The position numbers and the translations under genes are program-made. A DNA stretch of 64,000 nt from Leptidea sinapis. Taxonomy: Eukaryota > Arthropoda > Insecta > Lepidoptera > Pieridae. The DNA lies in NCBI RefSeq assembly GCF_905404315.1, contig NC_066310.1, positions 1,178,001 to 1,242,000 of the forward strand, given 5' to 3'. Of this stretch, positions 10,863-22,551 are shown in pieces. Numbering within the stretch: position 1 is the stretch's first letter; the number at the start of each line of letters is the position of its first letter. Below the pieces are notes generated by a model that saw nothing but the letters and a program-made list of their open reading frames with translations, was not told the DNA's origin and made no database searches.

Positions 10863-11537
10863 AATAAGGTTTATGTTAATGCATGGAATAAAAATAGTTA
10901 ACCAATATGGAACGCTACATAAGCTTTTGTTGTGTTAACTGAATATTGTTAAAAAAACACCTTTGATGCTATTATTTGATATCGTTCACGTGAAATGAAT
11001 TATAACCCAACCTGATTTGAGGTGGATCCTGTTTTGTTCAACATCTATTTATCTTGAACCACGTTTTTGTTGAAGTGCCGTGTTTTGTTCCCTTGGTTAA
11101 ATAAATAGAGAACACAGTGATCCCCTGATATTCAACTAACACCTGATGACAACCATAATACTACCAAGGATTAAGTTACGGTGTGTAAAAAAAGACTGCT
11201 GTAGAGCGCATTATTCAAATACCGTCTACCTAAAAAATCATCTTTGGATTATTTTTCAATAATTTATTTGATCTGTTTTAAACATCGAGTTTTACTTTTA
11301 AATGAGGCCAGAAAAAATGTTTCTCGCACCATTTTTCCCTCAGGGGAGACATCACCTTCTTTTCAACACAAACTTTTTTTGCATTACCGCCAGAAATAAT
11401 TACCTGACTATATAATTGAATTGATATTTGTAAGTTTTTGGAAACAGATACTATTACAACAGATAATTTCTAAAGTTACCGTCATGGTAGGTACGGCTGA
11501 TGAGCATGCGATGCCGACTAACGATATTTATATACAT

Positions 11538-11795
11538 TAATTGCCAAGTGGTTACATAAGAGTTGTCTACTAAGCTAGAGGTCCCGGTTCGAATCCCGGT
11601 AGGTGCAATCAATTATATGATGAATATGAATGTTTGTTACTGAGTCATGGATGTTTATTAGTGTTTATGTATGTTTAAGTGAGTTTTGTATTAAATATAT
11701 CGTTGTCTTGCAACACACAGTACCTACAGGCTAGTCCTAGTTTGGGGCAAGATAATTTTTATAAGAGTGTGTCAATATTATTATTATTATTATCC
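11538..11795 (+). repeat. S1 tRNA-derived SINE
   Basis: Head with B-box GGTTCGAATCC (11586-11599 area) and tRNA-like sequence before it; body shared with the copy at 13195-13440; tail TTTGGGGCAAGATAA followed by an ATT microsatellite at 11777-11793. No acceptor stem pairing, so it is not a tRNA gene. The ATT tail type suggests mobilisation by a LINE with the same tail, not identified here. Confidence 0.75.
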
Positions 11796-11904
11796 TAACA
11801 ATTTTCGTGGCCCGATCTCCTATATATAGATCTCTATATAGTTCCATTTCCTGCTCTTGTGGAAGTGCAAATGTGTCGAAGAACTGTTCCTTCTGCGAAA
11901 ATCG

Positions 11905-12150
11905 ACCTTCACACGAAATACTACAAATGAGGATAATATCATCGCCACTATCTGAATCTCTGGCGTTCTTCTGCAGAACAGTTTCCAAAGAACCTTCTTC
12001 CACGTACAACCCAACTATTCATGGATTCTTTGGGCGGTGTTTCAAAGACGATACGAGATTGATAACTTCAAAAGAAACGCGTACACATTTTGTACCAGAT
12101 TGGCAAAGCACCTTTGATTCCTTAGGTGTTGCAGTAGAATGTAGCAACCC
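11905..12150 (+). mobile_element. J1 LINE 3' fragment, diverged
   Basis: Follows J1 from the CACGAAATACTACAAATGAGG segment through GCGGTGTTTCAAAGACGATA to TGTTGCAGTAGAATGT. Heavily mutated, implying an old insertion. The 134-residue open frame across it is not the ORF2 frame. Confidence 0.6.
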
Positions 12151-12284
12151 CACAACTACGATGTTGGATATAACCGTAATTTTTTATTTTTCAATGCTAC
12201 TATTCTCATAAAGGAAACAATATGGAGTAAAATATATATTTACAACAGTAAATTTTTGTACCGAGTTTGCTACAAAACAAAATT

Positions 12285-12505
12285 CTTATATCTTTATTCA
12301 AAATATAAAATTTAAATAACGTATCAAAATCTATGTATTCAAAGATATATGCCGCAGACCTGAGAAGAATGGGCGCAAAAATTCAGTGGGCTTCATATAA
12401 TTAAAATTTCGTTGCAATAAATTTACTAATATTATTACCCTACTTGGTGGGCTGCCCTTCCATTCTCGAAGTCACAAATAAAGTTATTTATATTGTAGTA
12501 ACAAC
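12285..12505 (-). mobile_element. K1 LINE 3' UTR fragment
   Basis: Minus-sense K1 end: TTTATTCAAAATA, then CAGACCTGAGAAGAATGGGCGC, then a degraded match to the ORF2 stop region near 12450-12505. It meets a plus-sense K1 copy directly. Confidence 0.65.
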
Positions 12506-12508
12506 TGC

Positions 12509-13165
12509 CATAAATGATTTTTAACAATTACAATGCCCCCCCCCCCCATATTGAAGGATTGGCGAACAGACGTAGTTCTGCAGCATACTCGGTTAAAAAT
12601 ATCAGACAATTAACAGACATAGATACGGCGCGACTTGTATACTTTAGTTATTTCCATAGTATTACGTCCTATGGTATATTGCTATGAGGCAACGCTGCCG
12701 ATATTAATACAATATTTGTGCTGCAGAAAAGGGCTATTCGCGCTATTTATAACCTAGGTCCTAAAGAATAATTGAGAGCAAAATTCAAAGAAATTAACAT
12801 CTTGACTGTTGCTTCTCAATATACATATTCTTTGTAATGTAATGTATGTTCATAAGCATATAAGTGAATTTGCTAGAAACTGTCATAACTGTCATAGACA
12901 TAAACATAATGCCTATTACTCGGCTCAGTCGAGTTACTATGTCTTTTGTGGGGCGATGTATATGCTTTTACAACAAGATCCCAGAAAGAAAAAACGTTTG
13001 TGTGGTAAAGGTTACTATAACATAAATGACTTTCTTAATGATACCACAGATTGGGAATGGAGTGACTCAGGCTATTAAATAATAAGTTTAATTGTACAAT
13101 ATTACTTTGTAAACATATTTTCGATGAAAAAGAAAAAAACAGCCCACTGAGTTTGTTGCCCCTAG
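12509..13165 (+). mobile_element. K1 LINE ORF2 C-terminus and 3' UTR
   Basis: Plus-sense copy starting inside ORF2. Translated pieces include ILKDWRTDVVLQHTRLK, then NVMYVHKHISEFARNC and GYYNINDFLNDTTDWEWSD before the stop near 13076. Frameshifts and a deletion break the frame. A run of 12 C at 12536-12547 is an expansion of a five-C tract seen at 27150 in the other copy. The 3' UTR is cut off at about 13165. Confidence 0.75.
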
Positions 13166-13194
13166 GGTATAAATAAGATTTTTTTTTGCTTTAA

Positions 13195-13440
13195 CACAAA
13201 TTATCTTGACCCAAACTAGGCACAGCCTGTATGTACTACAAGGGTATAAGATAACCATATATTTAATACAATAAACTTACTTAAACATACATAGATACAT
13301 ATAAACATCCATGACTCGGAAACAAACTTTTATATTTATCATATAAACGAATGCACCTACCGGGATTCGAACCCGGGACCTCTAGCTTAGTAGTCAGGGC
13401 CACTAACCATTCGTCTATGTGGGTCGTCGAATTAATCGTA
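13195..13440 (-). repeat. S1 tRNA-derived SINE
   Basis: Minus-sense S1 with the better head: A-box-like TGGTTAGTGG and B-box GGTTCGAATCC inside CCCGGGTTCGAATCCCGG. The 5' flank shows no matching acceptor stem. The body ends near AAACTAGGCACAGCCTG. Confidence 0.75.
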
Positions 13441-13989
13441 TATCGTAGCGTATTTAAATCGTGTAAGCAACCTCTACTTTCTCCATTAAAAAAAATAAAA
13501 TTTAAATATCTTTAGCTAACGCTTACTTGAAAAAGTATGATGCAGATGAAATAATTATTTCCAAGTGATATAAATTCAGTTTAATTTTTGCAGCAAAATC
13601 ACACGGATGTTAATATTTAATTATAACTAATAACTGATTAATATGACGTTATGTCATTGATAGCTTGGCAATGAATAAAGCACGTTTCGTTCAATAATTA
13701 CAATTAAAAGTCGTAAAGATATCATTCTGGGAATTAAAATTACTTTAACTGTGTTTATATTAATTGCTTTTATAATTGAATGTTCATTGTAATATGTAGC
13801 GGATTGATCATGAAAAAAATTTTTATTTATAAGTTTCAGCGCGTGCAGTTAGGTACAGATAATATTAATATGCATATCACAGCTTGAAGTTTTGTGTATT
13901 TTTGTTTCGTCACTTTGCATATATTGTAATTGAAATGATTTGTAGATTCCATTAAAAATAAGAACTTGTAACACTTAATCTGTGTTGAA

Positions 13990-14132
13990 AAGGGCAACCT
14001 TAGAGTTTCTTGCTCATTCTTCTGTGAGGAAATCTGCCTTTCGAATGAGCTGTATAAAAATTGACATATTTCAAGTGTAATATGATTTACCTATGAAATA
14101 AAAATATTTTTATTTGATTTCATTTCATTATA
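13990..14132 (+). repeat. LINE or SINE 3' end, family D
   Basis: Contains GAGTTTCTTGCTCATTCTTC, related to the 3' UTR motif of K1 and K2, then CTGCCTTTCGAA and a tail ATTTGATTTCATTTCATT. I recall this arrangement as a common Lepidoptera repeat. No coding part remains. Confidence 0.5.
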
Positions 14133-14930
14133 ATAACCCTTTCAAAGTAATATTGAGCTGGAGTGAGCTGTTATTCCACAGAAATGGCGTAACGGGATAT
14201 GTATCTAATACCGCGGACAAATCACAGTATAGATATATTATAACTTCGAGGTGTCTTTAAAAATTTTAGCATCTAAGTACTTAATATTTATAAACAGAAT
14301 GGCAAGCGTCCAAATGACTTTCACAGTTTTACTACTTTAACTAATTATCTATGGAACCGCTAATTCTTAAAATTGGTTGCTGATGCCAAGATAATTCAGC
14401 GTTAATACTAAATAAGGTGCAGTAGTTAAAGAAGCCGTGAACAACAGGCATCAGACGGAGCAGCATTTTGCAATTTATTCAAATGTAATGGTCCAAACGC
14501 CTCTGTACACGTGTGCAATATTTAAAATTCTACAAATGACATAGATTATAAGTTTTCCAGATACCTCAAGTAGACTTTATATCCTCAGAAGCTTTAACCA
14601 TATTATATATTTAATATCGTTATTACAAACAAATTAAAGCTACTACTTGGATAAGCCCAAACGTGTTTAGGTTATACAAATGTGGGCTTTGAAATAGCCT
14701 TAAATTCAAAAAGCCTTATAAACAGATAACTGTGTACATTATCAACGCTCTTATAGAGTTAAATCAAACGTTACAGAGCGAGGTGGTACTAATGAGGCAC
14801 AAAGCACATGTGCCCTGCATGTCTCATATATATTTATATAAATATATATAAGAAAATTGAATATACTCGATATGTCATTAGACTATCAATTATATTATTA
14901 TCGAGGTGTATTTCATCTAGGGATTCCATA
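14130..14930. other. AT-rich stretch, nothing identified
   Basis: No repeat shared with the rest of the window and no open frame with splice signals that I would defend. Confidence 0.4.
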
Positions 14931-14934
14931 AATT

Positions 14935-15045
14935 CTGGATTTAACAGAACTGACAGCCTTTGAATTTCTAACATCACATACCACCAGACCACAAAAGATC
15001 AGGCCGGCCGGCCTGATCTTTTGTGGTCTTTAATAGAGGAAATGC
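14935..15045 (+). repeat. Two-copy repeat with a perfect palindrome inside
   Basis: Shares GATTCCATAAATTCTGGAT and ACAGCCTTTGAATTTCTA-like segments with 33655-33775. Between them sits a 44-bp perfect palindrome at 14986-15029 that the other copy lacks. Confidence 0.6.
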
Positions 15046-15125
15046 GTTCAGTTCTATCCTTGCTCGCCACGTATCAATGTGTTCTTGGATTTCAAATTCA
15101 TAAGTAATACTTCTGTGATTTCTCT
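15045..15125 (+). repeat. S2 SINE fragment
   Basis: Short piece of the S2 body (CACGTATCAATGTGTTC, then TTCAAATTCATAAG and TCTGTGATTTCTCTAG). Head and tail are degraded. Confidence 0.4.
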
Positions 15126-15129
15126 AGTA

Positions 15130-16940
15130 TAGTACGATGGTATATATATCTACCATAATGTATTGGGTAACCCATTTATCTTCCTCTTCTATATAGTATT
15201 GAAGTGCCCAGAACATTACCAATGTAATTACACCCAAGTTAGGCAAAAGTAAGTAAATAACGGTTGTATTTTTCTCAAATATATATGATGATACATCCGC
15301 TTGAAATATTAATCTTTGACAAGCCCCTCGTTCCCTCGGTCCGTGGTCGTAAATAAAACTCAATTTGCATAAGAAACGCGGCAGTCACACACTTGGCTAC
15401 TGAATAAATTAAATTCCGGGTCTGTAGTTTTTATTGTGATCTTTACAGTAAGGGCATCGTTATTAAAAGTAATGAAATTTTTGAATACTACTCCCGGTTG
15501 TAACATATCTCAGCAATAATTTTCCTAAAAACGCAATGGTAGCGTATTTATTCTGCTAGATGCAGGAATACAGATGAACATCGCACTGGAACATAATATG
15601 ATGGCGACTGACTGTTATCTAGAGTGTTATTTCATATGAGAAAAACAGAGTTTGAACTATTCTGTAGATTTTTTTTTTACAAATAAACCTACGCCCTATT
15701 CAAAGCCGAAGCCATATAAGTCCCAAGTAGTAACTGCCGAACTTTCTAAATAATATTGACGCTTCAAGAAGAAGAGACGATTACATAAACCCCTCCTATT
15801 CCCTTTCGTGGATTTGATATTCATAGGTATACGGAAAAATATGTAACAAACATATAAACAAACGATTCAAAATTATTAATTTTTTAATACGGATTTACTC
15901 ACGTTTTATCGGTGTGGGTGCCGACTAGTTTCGGACCATTCGGAGATCCTTCAATAGGGTGAGTGTAGTGGGTTCCCGATAACGTCCCGTCTGTATATTG
16001 TTGTTACTTTGTACATGTTTTGTGGGGTTAAAAATTACAAATTTACTTCACAAAAAAACATTTTTATATTTTTATATTTCACTGATTAACTATCAGTGAA
16101 AGTTATAAAGGTCAAACTTCTGTTGATATCTATCATTTTAAAATGGGTAGAAAAATAACTTAGTCAAGATTATACCTTCAACTGAACAGATATTTCAATT
16201 TTTTATTACTTTTGAGGGTCATCGATAGTATTTATCTTCTGCAACTCCAAATACTCAAACATTGTGTATATTATGACGTAAATTAATTCTTTTTATTTTT
16301 GACAATAATTAAAAAAAATCATACATATCACTCGATTAACATAATATTGTGTTGTATTAGTTGTTAGTTATTTTTGCTTTTTCTTAATTGATAGAAAGCA
16401 TATTAGTAAGATTTGTTTATCTTTTTACATGAGTCTCCTCCGTCTTTTTCCATCTTCATTAAATATTGCAAAAATCTGTAATATCGTCAGTCCACCGTCT
16501 CCAAACATACAGTTAGTCGTGACGAAGGTTTCAAACAACATATGCCCTCATGAGTAGTAAACTAATGAAGTCTAAAAAACCTCCGTGCAGCTAATGGCAA
16601 TTACAAGTTTTCTCATTTGAGCCCGGATCTCTAGAAGTTAACTTATATTCGCTCTTATCTAAAAATCTTTGGGATCTTAACACATTCAATCGCATGACAA
16701 TTTTAAATACGTTTCAAGGGATTAGAAAAAGCTAGGCATAGTAACGTAGTGTAAAACACAAGTGAAATGATAAGTCAACAATAAGCATAGAGGGATCACT
16801 TCATGGTGTTATATCGCAATACCTAACTAATTGATTTTTTATAACTTCTGTTGTTCAGAGATACATTTAGGTAGGAAGATCGGAGTGTCTCAGAGTTTAA
16901 ATCGCGCATGGGTCGGTCACCTCTTGTTGTAAGATGACTG
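15130..16940. other. Single-copy stretch
   Basis: 15870-16030 holds a more GC-rich segment (GTTTCGGACCATTCGGAGAT) that I vaguely recall as a Lepidoptera repeat, but it has only one copy here and cannot be supported. The rest is AT-rich and featureless. The 79-residue frame at 15124-15363 has no recognisable domain. Confidence 0.35.
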
Positions 16941-16944
16941 AAAC

Positions 16945-16995
16945 GATATTCTCTTGCAACACCAAACAAATCACAGCAGCGTTAACAGTCTTTTA
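16945..16995 (-). mobile_element. J1 LINE tail scrap
   Basis: About 50 bp matching TCTCTTGCAACACCA and AATCACAGCAGCGTTAACAG of the J1 3' end. No more of the element is recognisable. Confidence 0.45.
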
Positions 16996-16999
16996 GGGA

Positions 17000-18720
17000 T
17001 TTGTTCAAGGGTTTCTAAAACTGTAGTTAATCAAAGGATGATAAAGAGTTTTTGACTTTAAATCTAGAAGCAAATGGATTGAATTATCTTATCATAATGC
17101 GCAAAATAGTATATTGGAGCTGTGAATTGAGTGTTTAAGTTTATCGTGTCGGTTTAAAATGGTACTGAGAAGAGGCAAGAGTAAGTTCGACTTGAAAAAA
17201 TTCATGCGAAAAGATGTAGAGAGACTCCACAGTTAAGTTTGTCGCACGCATACGATGCCATCTAAATTTCGTCTATTTTTATCTAAATTAAAAATCTTGA
17301 GACGTGTCTTTGCGTTTTCTTGGGTTATGGAAATTTGAAGATTTTAATTCTACGGACAACGTCTTGTTTACACAAAATTTTAAATACAGCTCTATCTCTT
17401 CGTTTGAAAATGGCCATACAATTTTGTTTGTTTAGTTTTGTAAATATATTTTGGGTGATATTCGGAACATTATTGCAAAATGTAGGACGCAATATAATAT
17501 TTCTCATAATAGCTTTTAGTACGATTTGAATTAAGAGTCCTTTTCGCCATCCCATTGATTATTTTATGACCCCTTTTTCCATTCATGTGTCTGTTAGTAA
17601 GTTATTTATCGTATAATAATATAATATGAATAATTGGACAGTAGATATATTTTCAGCGTGAATAATTATTGCCGCTTTAACAAAAGTATAATAAAAGCAA
17701 GACGGTGAATATCAAATGGTCGTCATATAAATTAAAAAAAATACCTTAAAAGGGCCTTGGGTTTCACACTGGTTATTTGTCTTCTTTTATTGTTAAAGTA
17801 TATTTAAGCGTGGTCCTTTGTGCTCTTCAACATAAGAGGCCACTGTACCACCAGTAGCCAGAAGTAGCCAAAAAGGAAAAATATAATCTATGCCAAACTG
17901 CTGACTTGTAGTGCGTATGCGTGCATCTGATGGGCATTGCATTCATTCCAAGTGTTCTCCGTGAAGGAGTAACAGAGACCTGGTATCTAATGAGATGAGT
18001 TTTCAGAATAAGACGGAAGGATGAAGGAGGGTACATGTCGGTCGGTTTAACATGCTCGCGGATCCTTCTACAAGAGCAATAGAGATCTATCATCCCTGGT
18101 TAAATTCGATGTTATAGTAGAGTAAATAAACTACTAGGTCTATAACATAACAAACTGACTGGCACTGTAGTGAGTCACACAGCTGCCTTGATATTATTCA
18201 CCGGCGCACGCGCATCGCTATCGCGGTGACTCACTACGCACGCCGTTTATTATGCTTATTTATTGCGTTTTTATTTCCTACCTCATTTGAACGTAACTCT
18301 ATTATTGTTACTATTGTAAGAAACGCATTATTGAGCACTTTTTATGTTGGCGATCGATAACAGAGCGTGGGGCTGACATGTTTTATGATTACTCCAATAA
18401 TGATAACAACTGACAAGTTTTTCTATGCGTCGCGTACTAAAATCTATAGTAGGTATATAAATACATTCGTTGTAAGGATGTGTATGTGTTATGATAAAGA
18501 AAAGTGTTGAATTTTTATATATACCTCCATAGGTGCCACATTCTAAGTAATAGCTACGTTCTATAGAACATATCTATTATAATATAACTATAGTTCCATT
18601 CATTGGTATGATCCTGTACGAAGGCTAGCAAGTCGGGACTATAGAGTGAGAGAGAAAATGAGTTCATATTGATATTGTTGCGCATCTTGGATTTTAAAGA
18701 ATGTTTTGACATTAATTTAT
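17000..18720. other. Single-copy stretch with an inverted repeat
   Basis: Perfect 12-bp arms GTAGTGAGTCAC (18169-18180) and GTGACTCACTAC (18226-18237) enclose a GC-richer 45-bp loop. Frames of 69 and 76 codons at 17320-17555 lie on opposite strands and neither shows a domain. An 88-residue minus-strand frame at 17827 is likewise unassigned. Confidence 0.35.
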
Positions 18721-18721
18721 T

Positions 18722-18970
18722 TATAAGAAAGTGGCTAGACGAGCGAGACCTCATAAAGGATACGTCCTGCCCATTAAATGCAGTTCAGCTCAGGATTCTT
18801 AAGGTTGTCTCTCTTGACTAAATATGTTATGTCTCTTTAGTCCAGTAATTTCACAAGTTACAGTGCCCTTCAAACGGAAACACAAAAATGCTTGAACACT
18901 TGCTTGACGGCAGAAAATAGCGCTGCGGTGGAACCTATCGGGGATCCTGTGGGACGAAACCTCCCACTAT
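18722..18970 (+). repeat. Family A copy, diverged
   Basis: A-order segments are present: GGATACGTCCTGCCCATT, GCTCAGGATTCTTAAGG, TCTCTTTAGTCCAGTAATTTC and CGGCAGAAAATAGCGC, ending near CCTCCCACTA. The hairpin is eroded. Confidence 0.65.
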
Positions 18971-19244
18971 TTGTAATGTAATGCCTTTTTAGTAGCATGA
19001 GCTACTTGTTTTGCTACTTTTGAGTGACAAACTGAAAAACTAGGATAACCACTATCAACTCAAAAACAGCACGTTTTTAATGCATGAATAAAATGATACA
19101 GAATGACACCATTCTAATGAAACCCATTGGTCTTTCCTGCTTTATATATTATGTCTATACATGCCAACTACTCCTCTCATATGACCCCTTTTTGGTACTA
19201 AAATTTTACCACAAATACACATTAGCATTACTAGAGGTCGACAT

Positions 19245-19390
19245 ATCATCGACCTTTGAAGTGAGACTATGCTCTAAGCTTCTTCTCCCTATAAGGTCTT
19301 AAGTCGTTTCAATGCTGCGGCTAATTAATGATTTTACAAAGTGAGTGTGCGAGGCAGAAAGTTTCTTAAGGTTAGAATTGTTGTGAAATG
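19245..19390 (-). mobile_element. J2 LINE fragment
   Basis: Minus-sense match to J2 (GGTCTTAAGTCG, TTTTACAAAGTGAGTGTGCG and GAAAGTTTCTTAAGG). A plus-strand donor-like gtgagt inside it belongs to the repeat and is not an exon signal. Confidence 0.5.
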
Positions 19391-19477
19391 CCAGACTTCT
19401 CATTTTCACGTAGTGTTCGGTGTTGAAATTCGACTGCTGCTTATTACTTAAGCAATTGAAATGCAATTTTATTTATA

Positions 19478-19565
19478 AAAAAAGAGGCCTATATTTCTTA
19501 CGCCTGCAGTTCTCGTTAGGTCTAAAGTCATTTTGAATCGGTGGTAAGTTTCATGGTTCAAAAAA
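19478..19565 (+). mobile_element. K1 LINE 3' UTR scrap
   Basis: Contains GAGGCCTATATTTCTTACGC and TTAGGTCTAAAGTCATTTTG in K1 3' UTR order. Badly eroded. Confidence 0.45.
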
Positions 19566-19624
19566 TTATTAAAAATTTTGTTATTTGAATTAGTCCAAAC
19601 ACCCTTCGTGACATATTATGTGCA

Positions 19625-20075
19625 CCAAAATGACTCCACATGTCCTCAAATTTGACCTTCCCTACTATGTGACCATAGATAGCGTCGATCGATACATTGG
19701 TGCGATATAAGCTGACACAAGCTCATTCTATAGCAATCTAAGGATAGGGAACTCAAAATCGAGGAGGTATGTCGAATGAAGATTAAATAGGAGAAAACAC
19801 AAGAAGTTTTGTCTTCTTGAGGTTCAACTGGACTAAATTGAGCCGCCCCATGCCAAAATTTTGCCTTGCCAGTCCCTATTTTAGACACAAGTGCGTTCCG
19901 GCTTTCGACGACGTTATCCTGCGAGATTTTGGCACGGCTCATGTAAGAAGCATACCCAGTGCTTTCATCTACATAGCAATATATAATATAAACGCACGCG
20001 TATCCGCGCAAAGATTATCGTTATCTAAATGCCCGGTAGAATCCTTCAATGATATTCAGGCGACGAGAACAGAAT
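19625..20075 (-). mobile_element. J2 LINE reverse-transcriptase fragment
   Basis: The minus-strand frame gives YVDESTGYASYMSRAK (core Y-x-D-D-S-T altered to YVDEST at 19958-19975), then WHGAAQFSPVEPQEDKTS. The change of the second catalytic Asp to Glu and downstream frame loss indicate a dead copy. It belongs to the same family as 24150-24957. Confidence 0.65.
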
Positions 20076-20469
20076 AAATCACCTATAAATCCGTGGTATA
20101 TAGCAATATATCCAGTACATACTCCACGTAGAAGAGAGTATCTATGTCTCAAAGTGGAAATGGGCAAACATTTATAAAAGATAGAAAAGTCATTGCGAAT
20201 AACTAGTATACAAAATACATATCTAAGATAAAATATGTTGTACTTATTCTACAGTACTATATTTACAGGAAATCACTACTTTTTTTCGTCTTCTATGATA
20301 TGATCCTATAATTTTCTTGTAAAGCATTGGAGATATCTAACACCAAATTATCTATAATAAATTAGCTTGTAATCTGAACTCTTGAATACAGGATATTTCA
20401 GAGGCAGTGTGTGTCTCTTTTCAAAAGGCCTCCTCTAAGAGTTTTTATGCTCGTCATTCTACACAATTT

Positions 20470-20800
20470 GTGGTGCCGACCTCTACTTCTTTATTTCTTA
20501 ATTATTCTGTCACCAATTGGCTCCAGGTGTCTTAGGTGCTTCCCATAATGTGACCTGTCTACCTCTACTTGAGTTGATCTATTTTTGATAGCATCTCACT
20601 TAGTTTTATTTTGTTTCTCTTAGTCTATTCCTTACTGTGTCCTTAATCTTAAAAACTATACTGCTCCTTTCCATTGCTCTTTGTAAATATTCTAATGTTT
20701 CATTGATACACTGTAATTGACCAGATTTCACATCTGTAAGTGATGCAGGAGAAGTGATATATTGGTAGACCATCCATTTTAAAGCAATGCTCAAATCTTT
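20470..20800 (-). mobile_element. RTE-clade LINE C-terminal fragment
   Basis: Minus-strand translation includes LQRAMERSSIVFKIKDTVRN and then, after shifts, pieces matching the LTDVxxKI and GRQVTxW region of RTE proteins. Stops interrupt the frame. Related to 29085-29285. Confidence 0.55.
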
Positions 20801-20819
20801 TGATTTTAATATGTTATTT

Positions 20820-21960
20820 TTTTATTTTTTCTAAGTGGTTTGATCTATGTCTGACATAATTTGGCGGCATGCCCTACTGATTTTTTTTTTACCGTAATTC
20901 TCAAATATAACATGGTCCTTATTGTTATTTCAACTTCAGTTAAACACTCGTGCTTGGAATTTTCATCTTTTTAAACATAGTTTAGACAGTATTTAAAACA
21001 TTGGTTTTATTTGAAGAATAAATTGATTATTACTAGTCTAAAATAAAAAAATAGCGTTAAAACCATTTAATAAAATCTTTACCTTAAAATGATTTTATTC
21101 AAATAAAATAGCTAGGTACCGTACTAGAACGTACAAACACGTTGTAGCTCAGCTGTGATCGAGCAAATTGAATTTAAAATTGTTTTCACCCCACGATGTG
21201 TCGTGCTATCTAGACTTCGTGTATTATTTATACGCCTATGTACTTAGTACTGAAATAAACAGGGATCATAATTTAACACCTTTTGGTTCCACTAAGTATC
21301 GATATTTAAAGAAAAACTGAAAAAGTATTAATGTATTATTATTAATAAAATTGTTCTTCCTAATAATTTTTTATTTATTTTAAAATATGATATTTCTAGC
21401 ATGTGTTCTGAACTATATTTTCATGGTTTATTCTAAGTGATTTTCTTAAATTTATATTCATCAATAGTTTTCTTGTTATAATGTCATAAAATATTTCACA
21501 AAGTTACAAAATCAGTTGAAAATTTCATTGAAATCGTTACGACAGTATTAATCGCGTTACGACAAAATGTCGCATGTTGTAAAACCCTCGACAACCGGTT
21601 TTTATTAGCACATGGCAGTGGCCAAGAGCGACACTCAGCTTATAAGCTCCGTGACCGAGCTTTCGGTTCAACTCGATGCTTTGAACTTTTAATCTTAAAG
21701 CTCTTACCGCATATGAACTTTTGTTTTAAAATGTAAGTAGTTGGGAGATTTGGGTGAATATTGAATTAATAAACGAGAGCTTTGAGTTTTAAGCTTTATT
21801 TCTGAAGCTTTGTGTTTAGGTGGTCAAAGTAAAGTTTACTGAGTTTATTTAGTTAAAGTTCTTCGCAAGAGTCTGACTCAGATATAAGATATAATATAGT
21901 ACTTTAAAATTAACATACAAATTTGATGTTAAAATGAAATTAACCTTAAACTTTTCAGGG
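20820..21960. other. AT-rich stretch, nothing identified
   Basis: A short GC-richer segment at 21590-21700 with repeated AAGCTC/GAGCTT words is the only distinctive part. No exon signals persuade me. Confidence 0.35.
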
Positions 21961-21961
21961 C

Positions 21962-22142
21962 CAGTTTATCAGTGGAAGCTGTCTTTGCATTCCTACTACT
22001 ACTAGCCATCAAGCTAGTAAGCTAGGTTGTGCTGGGCTGATGAGAGTTTACATCTCCTGTCCGAAGATGACGGGAGCAAACTCGGGACCGCTCAGAGTGC
22101 ATTGTAATGGGCAGGGTGTTTTACGTATAATTGAACGTCGTC
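21962..22142 (-). repeat. Degenerate family A copy
   Basis: Minus-sense A recognised by CGCTCAGAGTGCATTGTAAT, GGGCAGGGTGTTTTACG and the AGTGGAAGCTGTCTTTGCAT end. The middle is scrambled by insertions. Confidence 0.5.
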
Positions 22143-22551
22143 AAAGACCTAGCTCTTGTTGTTACTTATTTTCATTTTAAGGAATATTATAGAATGAAAT
22201 AGAACAGAAATATATTTATTTACCACTAGGAGTGACAATGACATAAAATATTGCAACAACACTTGGTAAACGTCATGAAGCTATATCAGTTCAAAGAAGC
22301 TATGATTTGGGGAGAAGAACTCTTAGAAGAGAATCTCAGCCCATCTTTTAAATCATGTTAACAAAATTGGTTAGAACTACTTAATACATACAATTTTAGA
22401 TGGTCTGTATAATCTACTATATGATAGTAAGCCTTCTTTGTCAGTAAAGGTTTAAATATATTTCTTTACTTTCTTGAAATAACTTGCCACTTGAAATTAT
22501 TTGTAAATTTAAGAATATGAAAGTAGAAAACATACGGCAGTTATTATTTCA

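Noticed and set aside
13352..13440. tRNA gene
   Set aside because: Good A- and B-box-like segments but no paired acceptor stem, and the flanks match the S1 SINE body elsewhere.
17160..17250. ATG-initiated short peptide near 17159
   Set aside because: About 25 codons with no domain; the internal gtaagt and the stop do not form a consistent exon.
17320..17555. Overlapping 69- and 76-residue frames on opposite strands
   Set aside because: AT-rich, no domain, no splice or start context; expected by chance in such DNA.
19320..19335. Plus-strand splice donor gtgagt
   Set aside because: It is part of a J2 fragment (CACAAAGTGGCTGTGCG in other copies).
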